Counted from the first letter of the stretch, positions 33,662-42,680 are shown. The stretch: DNA of 64,000 nt from JBBROS01 sp963752225 (GCA_963752225.1 CAVVXS010000007.1:310001-374000); one strand, 5' to 3'. A program made the numbers and translations. The notes: generated by a model from the letters alone, not told the origin.

Positions 33662-34848
33662 TGCATTTGCCCCGCCTGTCGCGCCGCTCGGCGCTGCTCG
33701 GTTTGTCGAGCGCCGTCGTGATGGGCCCCGCGTCGCTCGCGCTCGCGACGGCCCCGACCGACCAGCGGTTTGCGGTGATCCTGCTGCGGGGCGCCATGGA
33801 CGGGCTGTCGGCGGTGGTGCCGTACGGCGACCCCGACCTTGCGCGCTGGCGGCCGGAGCTGCTGCCGCCGGAGCCGGGGCGGCCGGGCGGGCTGCTCGAC
33901 CTCGGCGGGTTCTACGGGCTGCACCCGGTGCTGACCGGCATGCACGCCATGTATCGCGCCGGCGAGCTGCTGCCGATCCACGCGGTGGCGGGGCATTACC
34001 GCAGCCGCAGCCATTTCGAGGCGCAGGACTACCTGGAAAGCGGCGCCGACCAGCGTATGGACAGCGGCTGGCTGAACCGGGCGCTGTCGCTGATGCCGCA
34101 GACGCTGCCGCCGGGCAACGACGCGGCGGTGTCGGTCAGCGTGACGGTGCCGCTGCTGCTGCGCGGATCGGTTGGCGTCGCGACCTGGGCGCCGGCCACG
34201 TTCGACCCGCTCGACACCGACCTCTACCTGCGCATCGTCAAGCTGAACGCGGCGGACCCGGTGACAGGCCCGGCGCTGATGGACGCCATTCGGCAGCGCG
34301 GGTTCTCCGAACGGATCCTCACCGGCAAGCAGGCGCCGGACGGGGACGCGTTCGCCTCGCTATGCGGCTCGGCGGCGCGGCTGATGCGGGCGCCGGACGG
34401 ACCGCGGGTGGCGGCGCTTGAGCTGGAAGGCTGGGACACTCATAGCGGTCAGCCGCCAAGGCTGGCGGCAGCGCTGAGCGAGCTCGACGCCGGTTTGGTC
34501 GCGCTGAAGGCCGGGCTGGGCGATGTGTGGCAGCAGACAGTGGTGCTGGTCGTGACCGAGTTCGGCCGCACCGTCCGCGCCGACGGCACGCTCGGGACCG
34601 ATCACGGCACCGGCTCGGCGGCGTTCGTCGCCGGCGGCAAGGTGGCCGGCGGCCGGGTGCAGGCCAATTGGCCGGGTCTCGCCGCGCGCAATTTGTTCGA
34701 GGATCGCGACCTGCAGCCGACCACCGACCTGCGGGAGCTCGGCATCGGCCTGCTGGGCGCCCATCTCGGCCTGGACGCCGCCGCCCTGCGCCAGGTCTTC
34801 CCCGGCAGCGACGACGTGCGCCCGATGCAAGGCCTGCTGCGCGCCTGA
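33658..34848 (+). CDS. DUF1501 family exported protein
   Basis: A 396-residue protein whose ATG overlaps the stop of the DUF1800 gene. The N terminus has a twin-arginine signal (Leu-Ser-Arg-Arg-Ser-Ala-Leu-Leu-Gly-Leu-Ser) ending near Ala-Leu-Ala-Thr-Ala. Sulfatase/phosphatase-like features follow: Val-Ile-Leu-Leu-Arg-Gly-Ala-Met-Asp-Gly-Leu, His-Tyr-Arg-Ser-Arg-Ser-His-Phe-Glu-Ala-Gln, Trp-Asp-Thr-His, and Val-Thr-Glu-Phe-Gly-Arg-Thr with Gly-Thr-Asp-His-Gly-Thr-Gly. These motifs are those of DUF1501. Its biological role is not established. Confidence 0.87.
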   Translation: MMHLPRLSRRSALLGLSSAVVMGPASLALATAPTDQRFAVILLRGAMDGLSAVVPYGDPDLARWRPELLPPEPGRPGGLLDLGGFYGLHPVLTGMHAMYRAGELLPIHAVAGHYRSRSHFEAQDYLESGADQRMDSGWLNRALSLMPQTLPPGNDAAVSVSVTVPLLLRGSVGVATWAPATFDPLDTDLYLRIVKLNAADPVTGPALMDAIRQRGFSERILTGKQAPDGDAFASLCGSAARLMRAPDGPRVAALELEGWDTHSGQPPRLAAALSELDAGLVALKAGLGDVWQQTVVLVVTEFGRTVRADGTLGTDHGTGSAAFVAGGKVAGGRVQANWPGLAARNLFEDRDLQPTTDLRELGIGLLGAHLGLDAAALRQVFPGSDDVRPMQGLLRA

Positions 34849-34863
34849 TCCCGTCCGGCGGGT

Positions 34864-34897
34864 CTGGGGCCGCTGGCCCCAGCTCTTAGTTTTTCTT
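34864..34897 (+). terminator. Rho-independent terminator after the DUF1501 gene
   Basis: A perfect eight-base-pair stem CTGGGGCC-GCT-GGCCCCAG (34864-34882) begins 15 bases after the DUF1501 stop and is followed by CTCTTAGTTTTTCTT. It lies between two convergent genes and may also help end the minus-strand dehydrogenase transcript. Confidence 0.7.
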
Positions 34898-34923
34898 AAG
34901 AGGGTGCCGCCCCAGCCGTTCTC

Positions 34924-35904
34924 TTAATAGCCTTTGTCGAAGTCGAACTGGTTCGGCATCCGCTCCCCATTCCGCATCGCCCGCAGATTGTCGAAGAAGA
35001 TGTCCAACGAGCGCGGATTGTAGGTCGCCGGGTCGTCGGCCGAGACGTGCGGCGTCATGATCAGGTTCGGCGTCGTCCACAGCCGGTGGCCCTCCGGCAC
35101 CGGCTCCGGCACGAACACATCCAGCACCGCGCCGCCGAGCTGCCCGGCGTCCAGCGCGTCCATCACCGCGTCCTGGTCCACCAGCCCGCCGCGGCCGATG
35201 TTCACCAGCCCGGCGCCGCGCGGCAGCATGGCGATCCGCTCGCGGCTCAGCAGGCCCTGCGTTTCGGCCGTGAGCGGCGGCGCCAGAAACAGGAACTCGG
35301 CATCGTGCAGCACCGCGTCGAGCTCGCCCATGCCGACGACGCGGTCACAAGCCGGATGCGGCGCGGCAGTGTGGCGCACCCCGGTCACCCGCATGCCGAA
35401 GTTGTGGGCGTGCGTCGCGGTGCTGCCGCCGAGCGCCCCCAGCCCGACCACGACGACGTGCCGTCCGGCCAGCACCGAGCCGTGCAGCGGCGTCCAGCGT
35501 CCCGCCCGTTGCGCCGTCAGCAGCTCCGGGATGCGCGACCCCAGCATCAGCAGCGCCATCAGCCCGTATTCACCCGCCTTGGCGCCATGCGTGCCGCGGT
35601 TGTTCAGCAGCGGCACGCCGGGCGGCAGCCAGTCGAACGGCGCCAGCTTCTCGAGCCCCGCCGAGGTGCAATAGACCATCTTCAAGGCAGGGGCGTGGAA
35701 CGGCAGCAGGCTGGATAGCGCGGCGGTCTGGCTGATCAGCACCTCCACCGTGGGCGCGGCGGCCGCGAACTCCTCCGGGGTCTCGCCGAAGCTGACGTCG
35801 TGCCCGTCCGAGACGTCCGGCGCCCGCGCCGCCGCCTCGGCCCACAGCTCCGGGGTGAGGGGGAAGTTGTGCTGGCTGGCTTGGCTCTGCAGGTGGATGC
35901 GCAT
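34924..35904 (-). CDS. D-2-hydroxyacid dehydrogenase
   Basis: A 326-residue NAD(P)-dependent dehydrogenase from ATG 35904. It has Asn-Asn-Arg-Gly-Thr-His-Gly-Ala-Lys-Ala-Gly-Glu-Tyr near the active-site entrance and the nucleotide loop Val-Val-Val-Gly-Leu-Gly-Ala-Leu-Gly-Gly (residues 156-165). Asn-Ile-Gly-Arg-Gly-Gly-Leu-Val-Asp carries the catalytic Arg, a Phe-Val-Pro-Glu-Pro motif carries Glu, and Met-Thr-Pro-His-Val-Ser carries the catalytic His. It reduces 2-ketoacids or oxidises D-2-hydroxyacids, with unknown preference. It lies 13 bases after the rRNA methyltransferase gene on the same strand. Confidence 0.88.
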   Translation of the reverse strand: MRIHLQSQASQHNFPLTPELWAEAAARAPDVSDGHDVSFGETPEEFAAAAPTVEVLISQTAALSSLLPFHAPALKMVYCTSAGLEKLAPFDWLPPGVPLLNNRGTHGAKAGEYGLMALLMLGSRIPELLTAQRAGRWTPLHGSVLAGRHVVVVGLGALGGSTATHAHNFGMRVTGVRHTAAPHPACDRVVGMGELDAVLHDAEFLFLAPPLTAETQGLLSRERIAMLPRGAGLVNIGRGGLVDQDAVMDALDAGQLGGAVLDVFVPEPVPEGHRLWTTPNLIMTPHVSADDPATYNPRSLDIFFDNLRAMRNGERMPNQFDFDKGY

Positions 35905-35917
35905 GGGACCTCGGGGT

Positions 35918-36628
35918 TCAGGACAGTGCAAACAGCAGCACCGCCGCCGCCTGGGCGACATTCAAACTCTGTACCGCGCCGGTGCCGGCGATGCGGACCT
36001 GGCGGCGGCAGGTGGCGACCGCCTCGGCGCTGAGGCCGTGCTCCTCGTTGCCCAGCACCAAGGCCACGGGCCGGTCGCGCGGCAACGACTGCACCGGCAC
36101 CGCGCCGGGGGCCAGCGTCGCGGCGACGGTGCGGTAGTGCTTGTCCATGGCCAGCAGGGCGCTGCGCAGGCTTTTGGTGCGAAAGAGGTCGAGGTGTTCC
36201 ATCGCACCCTCGGCCACCCGATACGCCGCGTCGGATGGCATCGCCTGCTCGCCGGTGTCGTGCAGCAGCAGGGCGCCGGCGCCAAAGAAGGCGGCGCTGC
36301 GGGCGATGGCGCCGAGGTTGTGCGGGTTGCCGACCCCATCCAGCACCACCAGCAGCTTGTGCCGCGGGATGTCCTGCCAGTCCAGCATCGGCACCGGCCG
36401 CGGCAAGGCGAGGGCGCAGATGCCGCCGTGGTGGATGGTGCCGGCCGCGCGCTGCATCTCGTCGTCGGGCAGCAGCCGGTAGGGGCGGCGCATCTGCGCG
36501 AGCAGGGCGCAGAGCGGTCCGGCCTGTTCCTTCACGGCGTCGGTGTAATACAGGCGGTTCACGTCGCCGGGCCGGCGCGCGAACAGGGCGGCGACGGCGT
36601 TCGCGCCGCAGATGCGGTCATCGGGCAT
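35918..36628 (-). CDS. TrmH-family RNA 2'-O-methyltransferase
   Basis: A 236-residue SpoU/TrmH methyltransferase with the small substrate-binding N-terminal domain and the knotted catalytic domain. Motif 1 reads Leu-Asp-Gly-Val-Gly-Asn-Pro-His-Asn-Leu-Gly-Ala-Ile-Ala-Arg-Ser-Ala; motif 2 Leu-Val-Leu-Gly-Asn-Glu-Glu-His-Gly-Leu-Ser; motif 3 Gln-Ser-Leu-Asn-Val-Ala-Gln-Ala-Ala-Ala-Val. These bind S-adenosylmethionine in the knot. RlmB-type methylation of 23S rRNA is the likely role, but tRNA targets are possible. Start ATG 36628 has a GGAAGGGA site. It diverges from the pseudouridine synthase gene, an RNA-modification pairing. Confidence 0.87.
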   Translation of the reverse strand: MPDDRICGANAVAALFARRPGDVNRLYYTDAVKEQAGPLCALLAQMRRPYRLLPDDEMQRAAGTIHHGGICALALPRPVPMLDWQDIPRHKLLVVLDGVGNPHNLGAIARSAAFFGAGALLLHDTGEQAMPSDAAYRVAEGAMEHLDLFRTKSLRSALLAMDKHYRTVAATLAPGAVPVQSLPRDRPVALVLGNEEHGLSAEAVATCRRQVRIAGTGAVQSLNVAQAAAVLLFALS

Positions 36629-36670
36629 GGCGTCCCTTCCAGGCTGCGGCGCCGGGTGTCAACCTGCGAC

Positions 36671-37288
36671 ATGCCCTCCATCCTGTTCCAGGACGCGCGC
36701 TTCGTCGTGCTCGACAAGCCGGCGGGCTTGCCGGTGCATGCCGGGCCCCGCGGCGGCGCGAGCGTCGAGGATTGGTTTCCGCAACTGTCGCGCCGCAAGG
36801 ACGGTCCGTGGCTGGCGCATCGGCTCGACGCCGACACCGCCGGCTGCCTGGTGGTGGCGTTGCGCCGGGCGGCGCTGCACGCGGCGCAGGCGGCGTTCCG
36901 CGACGGGACGGCGCGCAAGGAATACTGGGCGGTCGTGCGCGGGCGACCGGCCGGCGATGCCGGGGTGGTGGACCTGCCGCTCGCCAAGCACAGCGACCGC
37001 TCGGGCTGGCGCATGGTGGCGGATCCGGCGGGTCAGGCGGCGGTCAGCGAGTGGCGGGTGCTGGGCGAGGGCGGCGGCACGACCTGGCTCGCGGTCTATC
37101 CGCGGACCGGACGCACCCACCAGGTGCGGGTGCACTGCGCGTCCTTGGGGTGCCCGGTCGTCGGCGACCCCGTCTATGGCGGCGGCGAGGGACGGCTGCA
37201 GTTGCTGGCCCGGTCGATCTGGCTGCCGCTCGACCCGCCGCTCACGGCGACCGCCCCGGTGCCGGCGCATATGCGGCTGCCGGCCTGA
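36671..37288 (+). CDS. RluA-family pseudouridine synthase
   Basis: A 205-residue single-domain enzyme that converts uridine to pseudouridine in rRNA or tRNA. It has Leu-Asp-Lys-Pro-Ala-Gly-Leu-Pro-Val-His, the catalytic loop His-Arg-Leu-Asp-Ala-Asp-Thr-Ala-Gly (Asp at about residue 57), Lys-Glu-Tyr-Trp-Ala-Val-Val-Arg-Gly, and Pro-Arg-Thr-Gly-Arg-Thr-His-Gln-Val-Arg-Val-His. There is no S4 domain, so it is of the short RluA/TruC type. The exact target base is not predictable. Confidence 0.88.
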   Translation: MPSILFQDARFVVLDKPAGLPVHAGPRGGASVEDWFPQLSRRKDGPWLAHRLDADTAGCLVVALRRAALHAAQAAFRDGTARKEYWAVVRGRPAGDAGVVDLPLAKHSDRSGWRMVADPAGQAAVSEWRVLGEGGGTTWLAVYPRTGRTHQVRVHCASLGCPVVGDPVYGGGEGRLQLLARSIWLPLDPPLTATAPVPAHMRLPA

Positions 37289-37312
37289 CGCCGATGCGGG
37301 GACGGCCGGCGC

Positions 37313-38455
37313 TCAAGCGTGCCGGACCGCGTTGCGCCCCGCCGACTTGGCCCGATACAGCGCACCGTCCGCGTGCCGCACCAGCCACGCCGGCTGCGGC
37401 GACGGCGCGTCGGCCGGCAGGTCGGCCACGCCGACGCTCACGGTGATGGGGCCGCCCGACGTGGGGTGGAGCAGGCCCATCCCCGCCACCGCGTCGCGGA
37501 TCGCTTCGGCCACGGCCAACGCCCCGGCCAGGTCCGTGTCGGCCAGGATGACCGCGAACTCCTCGCCGCCGTAGCGAGCGGCCAGGTCGCCGGGCCGCCG
37601 CACATGACGGGCGATGGTTTGCGCGACCCGGCGCAGGCAGATGTCGCCGTCATGGTGCCCGGCGGCGTCGTTGTAGGCTTTGAAGTGGTCGACATCGATC
37701 ATCAGCAGTGCCGGCCCCGAGCCGGAGCGGCCGGCCCGGCGCAGCTGCTCGGCGAGCTGCTCGTCGAAGTGGCGGCGGTTGGCGATCCCGGTCAGCGCAT
37801 CCTGCCGGGCCAGCGCAAGCAAGGTGGCAGTGGTCCGCTGCTCGGCCCGCTCCTTGACCATGCCGGTCAGCAGCAAGGCGGTGCCGACCGTGTTCACGAG
37901 ACTTTCGAGCAGCAGCACGTTGGCCAGCCAAGGTAGGTGCGGCTCGTCCGGCAGGAGCGCGGCCCCGCCGCGCAGCAGATAGGCCGCGGCGTGGATCAGC
38001 AGGAGCACCACAGCGGGAGCACGGCTGGGCAGGATCGCGGGACGGGTATGCATCAGCTCGACCGCGGTCGAGCCGGTGAAGGCCGCGCCGATCAGGCAGG
38101 ATGCCGCGATCCAGCCGGATTGATCGTCCTGCACCGGGATGGTCACCAGCCACGCCGCCGGCGCCGCCGCGACCAGGACCGGCACCGGCCGCCGTCCGGC
38201 GAACAAGCGCGCGGCCGTCCAGGAGCAGCCGGGCGCGGCCAGCAGGACCGCCGTCGACACGCCCTCGGGCAGCCAGCTCGTCGCGCGCGAGACGGCGCCG
38301 AGCAAGATGCCGAGGCTGCCGAGGAGCATGGCCACTCCCCACACCAGCAACGGGCCGAGCGTTCCCAACGGACGCTGCAGCAGCACCATCACCAGCCCGG
38401 TGAAACCGATCACCGCGGCGGTCGTGATCACCAAAGTGGGCTGGTCCAGAACCAA
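37313..38455 (-). CDS. membrane-anchored diguanylate cyclase
   Basis: A 380-residue protein with about six N-terminal membrane helices (residues 5-205) and a C-terminal GGDEF domain. The active site is Arg-Tyr-Gly-Gly-Glu-Glu-Phe, preceded by Arg-Pro-Gly-Asp five residues before the Gly-Gly-Glu-Glu-Phe, which is a proper RxxD inhibitory site. Asp-Val-Asp-His-Phe-Lys-x-Tyr-Asn-Asp and Leu-Thr-Gly-Ile-Ala-Asn-Arg-Arg are also present. It should make cyclic di-GMP under product feedback. The start is TTG 38455, eight bases after GGAG; no nearby ATG has a better site. It stands apart from its neighbours. Confidence 0.88.
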   Translation of the reverse strand: MVLDQPTLVITTAAVIGFTGLVMVLLQRPLGTLGPLLVWGVAMLLGSLGILLGAVSRATSWLPEGVSTAVLLAAPGCSWTAARLFAGRRPVPVLVAAAPAAWLVTIPVQDDQSGWIAASCLIGAAFTGSTAVELMHTRPAILPSRAPAVVLLLIHAAAYLLRGGAALLPDEPHLPWLANVLLLESLVNTVGTALLLTGMVKERAEQRTTATLLALARQDALTGIANRRHFDEQLAEQLRRAGRSGSGPALLMIDVDHFKAYNDAAGHHDGDICLRRVAQTIARHVRRPGDLAARYGGEEFAVILADTDLAGALAVAEAIRDAVAGMGLLHPTSGGPITVSVGVADLPADAPSPQPAWLVRHADGALYRAKSAGRNAVRHA

Positions 38456-38493
38456 TGGCTACTCCGGGTGCGGACGCGGGAGGCTCGACTGCC

Positions 38494-39585
38494 TCAGGTC
38501 ACATAGGCCATGCATTGCGTCGGCGGCAGGCACACCGGGACGTCGTCGCCGGCGGCATAGCGCGGCGCGGTGCCCATCTCGACCGCCTCGATGCGGGTGC
38601 CGAGCACGTCCAGCGCGTAGACCGTCTGCACGCCCTGGTAGTGCGCCGTCAGCACCCGGCCGTTCACGCTCGGATGCGGCTGGCCGGCCTGCCCGTTGCC
38701 CAGCACAACGTTCTCCGGCCGGATCATCACCGAGATGGCCGCGCCGGGCACGCCGGCGCCAAACAGCTTGGCGTGGATCATCTGCCCGGTCCCGGCTTCC
38801 ACCGTCGCCATCCCGGCCTCATGCGTGCGGAGCTTGCCCGGGATCGTGTTGGACGCGCCGGTGAAGCTGGCGACGAATGGATCGGCGGGCGCGTTGTAGA
38901 GGTCCGTGGCGCTGCTGAGCTGCAGCAGCTGGCCGTCGCGCATCACGCCGATGCGGTCGCCCAGCACCACCGCCTCCGCTTGGTCGTGGGTGACGTAAAG
39001 GGCCGTCAAGCCGGCGGCTTTGACGATCCGCCGCAGGTCGTCGCGCAGCCGCAGCCGGAGCTGGGCGTCGAGGTTGGACAGCGGCTCGTCCAGAAGCAGC
39101 AGGCGCGGGTGGTACACCATGCTGCGGGCCAGGGCGACGCGTTGCATTTGGCCGCCCGACAGCGCCGTGACCGGCCGGTCCACATAGGGGGACAGCGACA
39201 CCAGCTCCAGCGCCTCGGCCACCATGCGGTCCCGCTTGGCGCGGTCGAAGCCGCGGTTCTTCAGCGGGTAAGCGACGTTCTGCCGCACCGTCATGTGCGG
39301 CCAGACCGCATAGGACTGGAACACCATGCCGAAGTTCCGCGCCCGGGGCGGCACCAGGATGCCCTGCGCAGGCGCCGAAAGCACTTGGCCGCCGCTGCGG
39401 ATGACGCCGCCGGTCGGATGCTCGAGCCCGGCGACGCAGCGCAAGGTGGTGGTCTTACCGCAGCCCGAGGGGCCGAGCAGGACCACGATCTCGCCGGCCG
39501 CGACGGTGAAGCTGACGCCGTCCACGGCCGCGCGGCCGGTGCCGAAATCCTTGCGCAGGTTCTGGACCTGCAGCTCAGCCGACAT
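38494..39585 (-). CDS. Fe3+/polyamine-type ABC transporter ATPase with TOBE domain
   Basis: A 363-residue ATPase: Walker A Gly-Pro-Ser-Gly-Cys-Gly-Lys-Thr-Thr (about residue 39), Q-loop Phe-Gln-Ser-Tyr-Ala-Val-Trp-Pro-His, signature Leu-Ser-Gly-Gly-Gln-Met-Gln-Arg and Walker B Leu-Leu-Leu-Leu-Asp-Glu-Pro-Leu-Ser-Asn-Leu-Asp. The H-loop is Val-Thr-His-Asp-Gln-Ala-Glu-Ala. A TOBE-like domain with Ile-Arg-Pro-Glu-Asn-Val fills the C terminus. It is the last gene of a three-gene operon (permease, binding protein, ATPase), nine bases after the binding protein. The type is that of FbpC/AfuC/PotA. Confidence 0.9.
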   Translation of the reverse strand: MSAELQVQNLRKDFGTGRAAVDGVSFTVAAGEIVVLLGPSGCGKTTTLRCVAGLEHPTGGVIRSGGQVLSAPAQGILVPPRARNFGMVFQSYAVWPHMTVRQNVAYPLKNRGFDRAKRDRMVAEALELVSLSPYVDRPVTALSGGQMQRVALARSMVYHPRLLLLDEPLSNLDAQLRLRLRDDLRRIVKAAGLTALYVTHDQAEAVVLGDRIGVMRDGQLLQLSSATDLYNAPADPFVASFTGASNTIPGKLRTHEAGMATVEAGTGQMIHAKLFGAGVPGAAISVMIRPENVVLGNGQAGQPHPSVNGRVLTAHYQGVQTVYALDVLGTRIEAVEMGTAPRYAAGDDVPVCLPPTQCMAYVT

Positions 39586-39594
39586 CTGGATCGA

Positions 39595-40620
39595 TCACTG
39601 GCGGTAGCCGTACGTGTTGTTCCACTGCTCGGTCCAGGAATCGTGCAGCTCGGCAAAATCCTTGTTGGTCGGCAGCCAGATCTTGCTCGTCTTGGGGTCG
39701 AACCCGGCCAGCGTCACCGGCGGCGTCTTCAGCGAGGTGAGGTTGCCCTGCTCCGCCATGGTGAAGGCCTGGCCGTCGGCCGACAGGCACCAGTCGAGGA
39801 ACAGGCGGGCCGCGTTCGGCCGGGCCGAGGATTTCGGGATGCCGCAAGCATAGGGCACGACCGGAATGCCCTCGGCGGGAAACACCAGCTCGACCGGCGC
39901 CCCGTCCTTCTGCTTGGGGAAGATCACGTTGCGGATCAGCGGCGCGACCTGCACCTCGCCGCGGATGACGGCGTCGGCGGCGGGCGCGCTCGATGGGTAG
40001 AGCGTCGGCTTGGTCGCGGCCTGCTTGGTCCAGTAGTCGTCGCCCAGCACCTGCCGCTCGAACAGGATGCGGGTCCAGGTGGTGCCGCCGGAGGGGGCGA
40101 TCACCTGGCCGATGGTGCCCGGCGGCCAGGCTTTCGCGTCGGTGAGATCCATCCAGCGCTTCGGCGGCGTCTTGGTCAGTTCGGTGTTGTAGGCAAAGCA
40201 CCAAACCGGCGTAATGCGCGGCCAGAGCTTGTCCGAGATGCGGCTGGCCTCGAGGTAATCGCCGGCATTGGGCGGGGCGTAGTCGATGAACAGGTCCTCG
40301 ATCGCCTTCATCAGGCCGCGGTCGGAGTGGTCGACGATGTCCGCCACCAGCTTGCCGGCGGCGGCCTCGGTTTTGACCCGGGTGATCAGTTGCCCGCCCG
40401 AGGCGCGGATGATCTCGAGCTTCACGAACGGGAAGCGCTTGTTGAAGGCGGCCGCGGTTTCCTGCTCCACCTCGGTGAAGCTCGCCGTGTACATGACGAT
40501 CCGGCCTTCCTTGCGGGCGGCGTCGGCGAGGCTGCCGGGCGGGTCGTAGCCAGCGGCGCCCGCCGGTCCGGCGACGGTCGCGAGGGCAGTGCCCGCAAGC
40601 ACCTGGCGGCGAGTGATCAT
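39595..40620 (-). CDS. iron(III)-type ABC substrate-binding protein
   Basis: A 341-residue periplasmic protein. ATG 40620 is preferred to 40632 because GGAGA lies just before it. The signal peptide (Ile-Thr-Arg-Arg-Gln-Val-Leu-Ala-Gly-Thr) ends near Ala-Gly-Ala-Ala-Gly. The mature part shows Val-Met-Tyr-Thr-Ala-Ser-Phe-Thr-Glu-Val-Glu, Phe-Pro-Phe-Val-Lys-Leu-Glu and Ala-Asp-Ile-Val-Asp-His-Ser-Asp. Later come Ala-Pro-Ser-Gly-Gly-Thr-Thr and Pro-Asn-Ala-Ala-Arg-Leu-Phe-Leu-Asp-Trp. It is of the AfuA/FbpA class, but the usual paired tyrosines for iron could not be confirmed, so phosphonate or another anion is equally possible. Confidence 0.83.
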   Translation of the reverse strand: MITRRQVLAGTALATVAGPAGAAGYDPPGSLADAARKEGRIVMYTASFTEVEQETAAAFNKRFPFVKLEIIRASGGQLITRVKTEAAAGKLVADIVDHSDRGLMKAIEDLFIDYAPPNAGDYLEASRISDKLWPRITPVWCFAYNTELTKTPPKRWMDLTDAKAWPPGTIGQVIAPSGGTTWTRILFERQVLGDDYWTKQAATKPTLYPSSAPAADAVIRGEVQVAPLIRNVIFPKQKDGAPVELVFPAEGIPVVPYACGIPKSSARPNAARLFLDWCLSADGQAFTMAEQGNLTSLKTPPVTLAGFDPKTSKIWLPTNKDFAELHDSWTEQWNNTYGYRQ

Positions 40621-40642
40621 GCGTGTCTCCATGCTTCGAGGA

Positions 40643-42409
40643 TTAGCCGGACCGGCCGACGCTGCCAGCCTGGGCGTTGCGCGAAACGAGGTGGCCGAGC
40701 CCGATCACGCTGCCCAGCAGCACCATCTGGATCAGGCTGTAGGCGGCGGTGATGCTGAGGTTGCCGCCCTCGTAGTAGTTCAGCAGCTGCACCGACATCA
40801 CCATCGAGCCGGTGGAATACAGGAATAGCGACGAGCCCAGTTCCCGCGTGCTGAGGATGAACAGCAGCGTCATCGCCGCGATCAGGCCCGGACGGGCCAG
40901 CGGAACCACGATCGTGCGGATGGTGGAGGGAAGGGAGCGGCCGCAAATGAATGCAGCCTCCTCGAGCTCCTGGTGGATCTGCATCAGGCTGGTGCTGAGC
41001 GCCTTCACCGTGTCCGGGATGAACCGCGCGACGAAGGCCAGCGCCAGGATCCAGATCGTGCCGTAAAGCCCGCCCGGCAGGCCGATCCAGGCCCAGAGAT
41101 AGGCGACGCCGATGACGAGGCCGGGGATCGCCACCGGGATGGTAGCGACCATGTCCACCAGCCGCCGCCCCGGCACCCTCGTCCGCACCACGGTGTAGCC
41201 GATGGCGAAGCTGAGCGCGCCGCCGACCGCCGCCGTCGCCAGCCCGACCTCCAGCGTGTTGATCAGCGCCTGCGTCGTTTGCGGGTTGGACAGCAGGCGG
41301 TCGAAATGGATCAGGCTGTATTGGGCCGGGTCGAACAGGCTCGCGAGGTCGCGCACGAACAGGAATTTCCGGAACGCCGCCACGATCAAAGCCAGGCACG
41401 GCAGCACCACGACAACGAGGAGGTACGCCAAGGCCAACCCGAGCGTCAGCCAGCGCCACGGCCCCAGCCGCAGCGGCCGCGGCCGGAACGCCTTGCCCGC
41501 GACCGTCGTGAACGAGCGGTTGGCGAGCACCCGGTTCTGCGCCCACACCAGCGCCCCGGTGACGATCATCAGCAGCACCGCGACCGCGGCCGCCGTGCTG
41601 TAAAGCGGCGGCGACCAGGCGGTGAGCGTATAGATATAGGTCGTCAGCACCGGGATCTTGGCCGGCGTGCCCAGCACCGCCGGGATGCCGTAGATGCCGA
41701 GCATCACGACGAAGCTCAGCAGCATTCCGCTCACGATCGCCGGCAGGATCAGCGGGAACGTCACCGTCAGCAGCGTGCGGGCGGTGGACGCGCCCGACAT
41801 CTCGGCCGCCTCTTCCAGCGAAGGGTCCATGTTCTTCAGCGCGGACGAGGTGAACATGTAGACGTACGGCGCATAGTACATGCCGAAGACGAAGATGATC
41901 CCGGACATCGAATACAGGTTCACCCGCAGGCCAAGCCCGGCCTTGGCCGCGAGCGTGTTCAGCAGCCCGGTCTTGGGCGACCCGAGGATGGCCCAGGCGA
42001 CGCCGCCCACCAGCGGCGGCACGAACAGCGGCAGCATGCCGGCCGCGGCGATCAGCGCCTTGCACGGCGTGTCGGTGCGCACGACGATCCAAGCGAATGC
42101 CAAGCCGACCAAAACGGCCAAGGCCGTGCCGCCGGCGCAGGCGAGCAGTGAGTTGCCCAGCGCCGCCAACACATTCTCGTTGCCCAGCACGGCGGTGAAA
42201 TGGCGCAGGCTGATATCGGCCCATCGATAGCCGTCCACCACCGGGTCGCCCCCGGTCAGCGCCCCGAGCACCAGCATGACGACGGGGTAGATCACGAGGA
42301 AGCCGAGCACGGCGAGCAGCAGGCCGCTCCACAGCCACGCCATCCCGGGGATCGGCCGGCGGCGCACGGCGGCCGGCGGGTAGGCCAGTGTGCCGACCTG
42401 TGTGTCCAT
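40643..42409 (-). CDS. FbpB/AfuB-type fused ABC permease
   Basis: A protein of about 588 residues with two BPD_transp_1 halves and about twelve helices. EAA-type loops read Glu-Ala-Ala-Glu-Met-Ser-Gly-Ala-Ser-Thr-Ala-Arg-Thr-Leu in the first half and Glu-Glu-Ala-Ala-Phe-Ile-Cys-Gly-Arg-Ser-Leu in the second. Duplicated permeases like this serve iron(III) or 2-aminoethylphosphonate-type importers. ATG 42409 has GAGGGAA upstream and is preferred over the GTG at 42436. It is the first gene of the operon; the binding-protein gene follows closely. Confidence 0.9.
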   Translation of the reverse strand: MDTQVGTLAYPPAAVRRRPIPGMAWLWSGLLLAVLGFLVIYPVVMLVLGALTGGDPVVDGYRWADISLRHFTAVLGNENVLAALGNSLLACAGGTALAVLVGLAFAWIVVRTDTPCKALIAAAGMLPLFVPPLVGGVAWAILGSPKTGLLNTLAAKAGLGLRVNLYSMSGIIFVFGMYYAPYVYMFTSSALKNMDPSLEEAAEMSGASTARTLLTVTFPLILPAIVSGMLLSFVVMLGIYGIPAVLGTPAKIPVLTTYIYTLTAWSPPLYSTAAAVAVLLMIVTGALVWAQNRVLANRSFTTVAGKAFRPRPLRLGPWRWLTLGLALAYLLVVVVLPCLALIVAAFRKFLFVRDLASLFDPAQYSLIHFDRLLSNPQTTQALINTLEVGLATAAVGGALSFAIGYTVVRTRVPGRRLVDMVATIPVAIPGLVIGVAYLWAWIGLPGGLYGTIWILALAFVARFIPDTVKALSTSLMQIHQELEEAAFICGRSLPSTIRTIVVPLARPGLIAAMTLLFILSTRELGSSLFLYSTGSMVMSVQLLNYYEGGNLSITAAYSLIQMVLLGSVIGLGHLVSRNAQAGSVGRSG

Positions 42410-42517
42410 GCCCGTTCCCTCGGCAGGCGTCTTCACGCACGCCTGTAGCGAGTGAGTCTAACATCGGCGCCGGGCTTGATCCAGCCGGGTTGCCGGGCAA
42501 GGCATCGGGCCCGCCGC

Positions 42518-42611
42518 GAGCTCATCGGCTCGGGAGCAGTGCTCTCGAACTCAGGAAATAAGGCGATTCCGTCCGCCCGGACCGATCCGGCTCGGGCGGA
42601 TGTTGCTCTAG
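42518..42611 (+). repeat. MITE-like palindromic element, copy 3 (partial)
   Basis: From GAGCTCATCGGCTCGGG to the final GCTCTAG the stretch follows the same plan as copies 1 and 2: first stem, AGTGCTCT, spacer, second stem around GACCGATCCGGCTCGGG, then GCGGATGTTGCTCTAG. The outer left end with TAGAGCACTT is missing or diverged. It lies in the space before the acidic small protein gene and does not interrupt a recognisable gene. Confidence 0.7.
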
Positions 42612-42680
42612 CCGCGCCCCGCCGGGCTTGCTACGCGTGCGCCAGAATTCGTCCGCCTGCTTCCAGCCCGGAGAGCCGCC

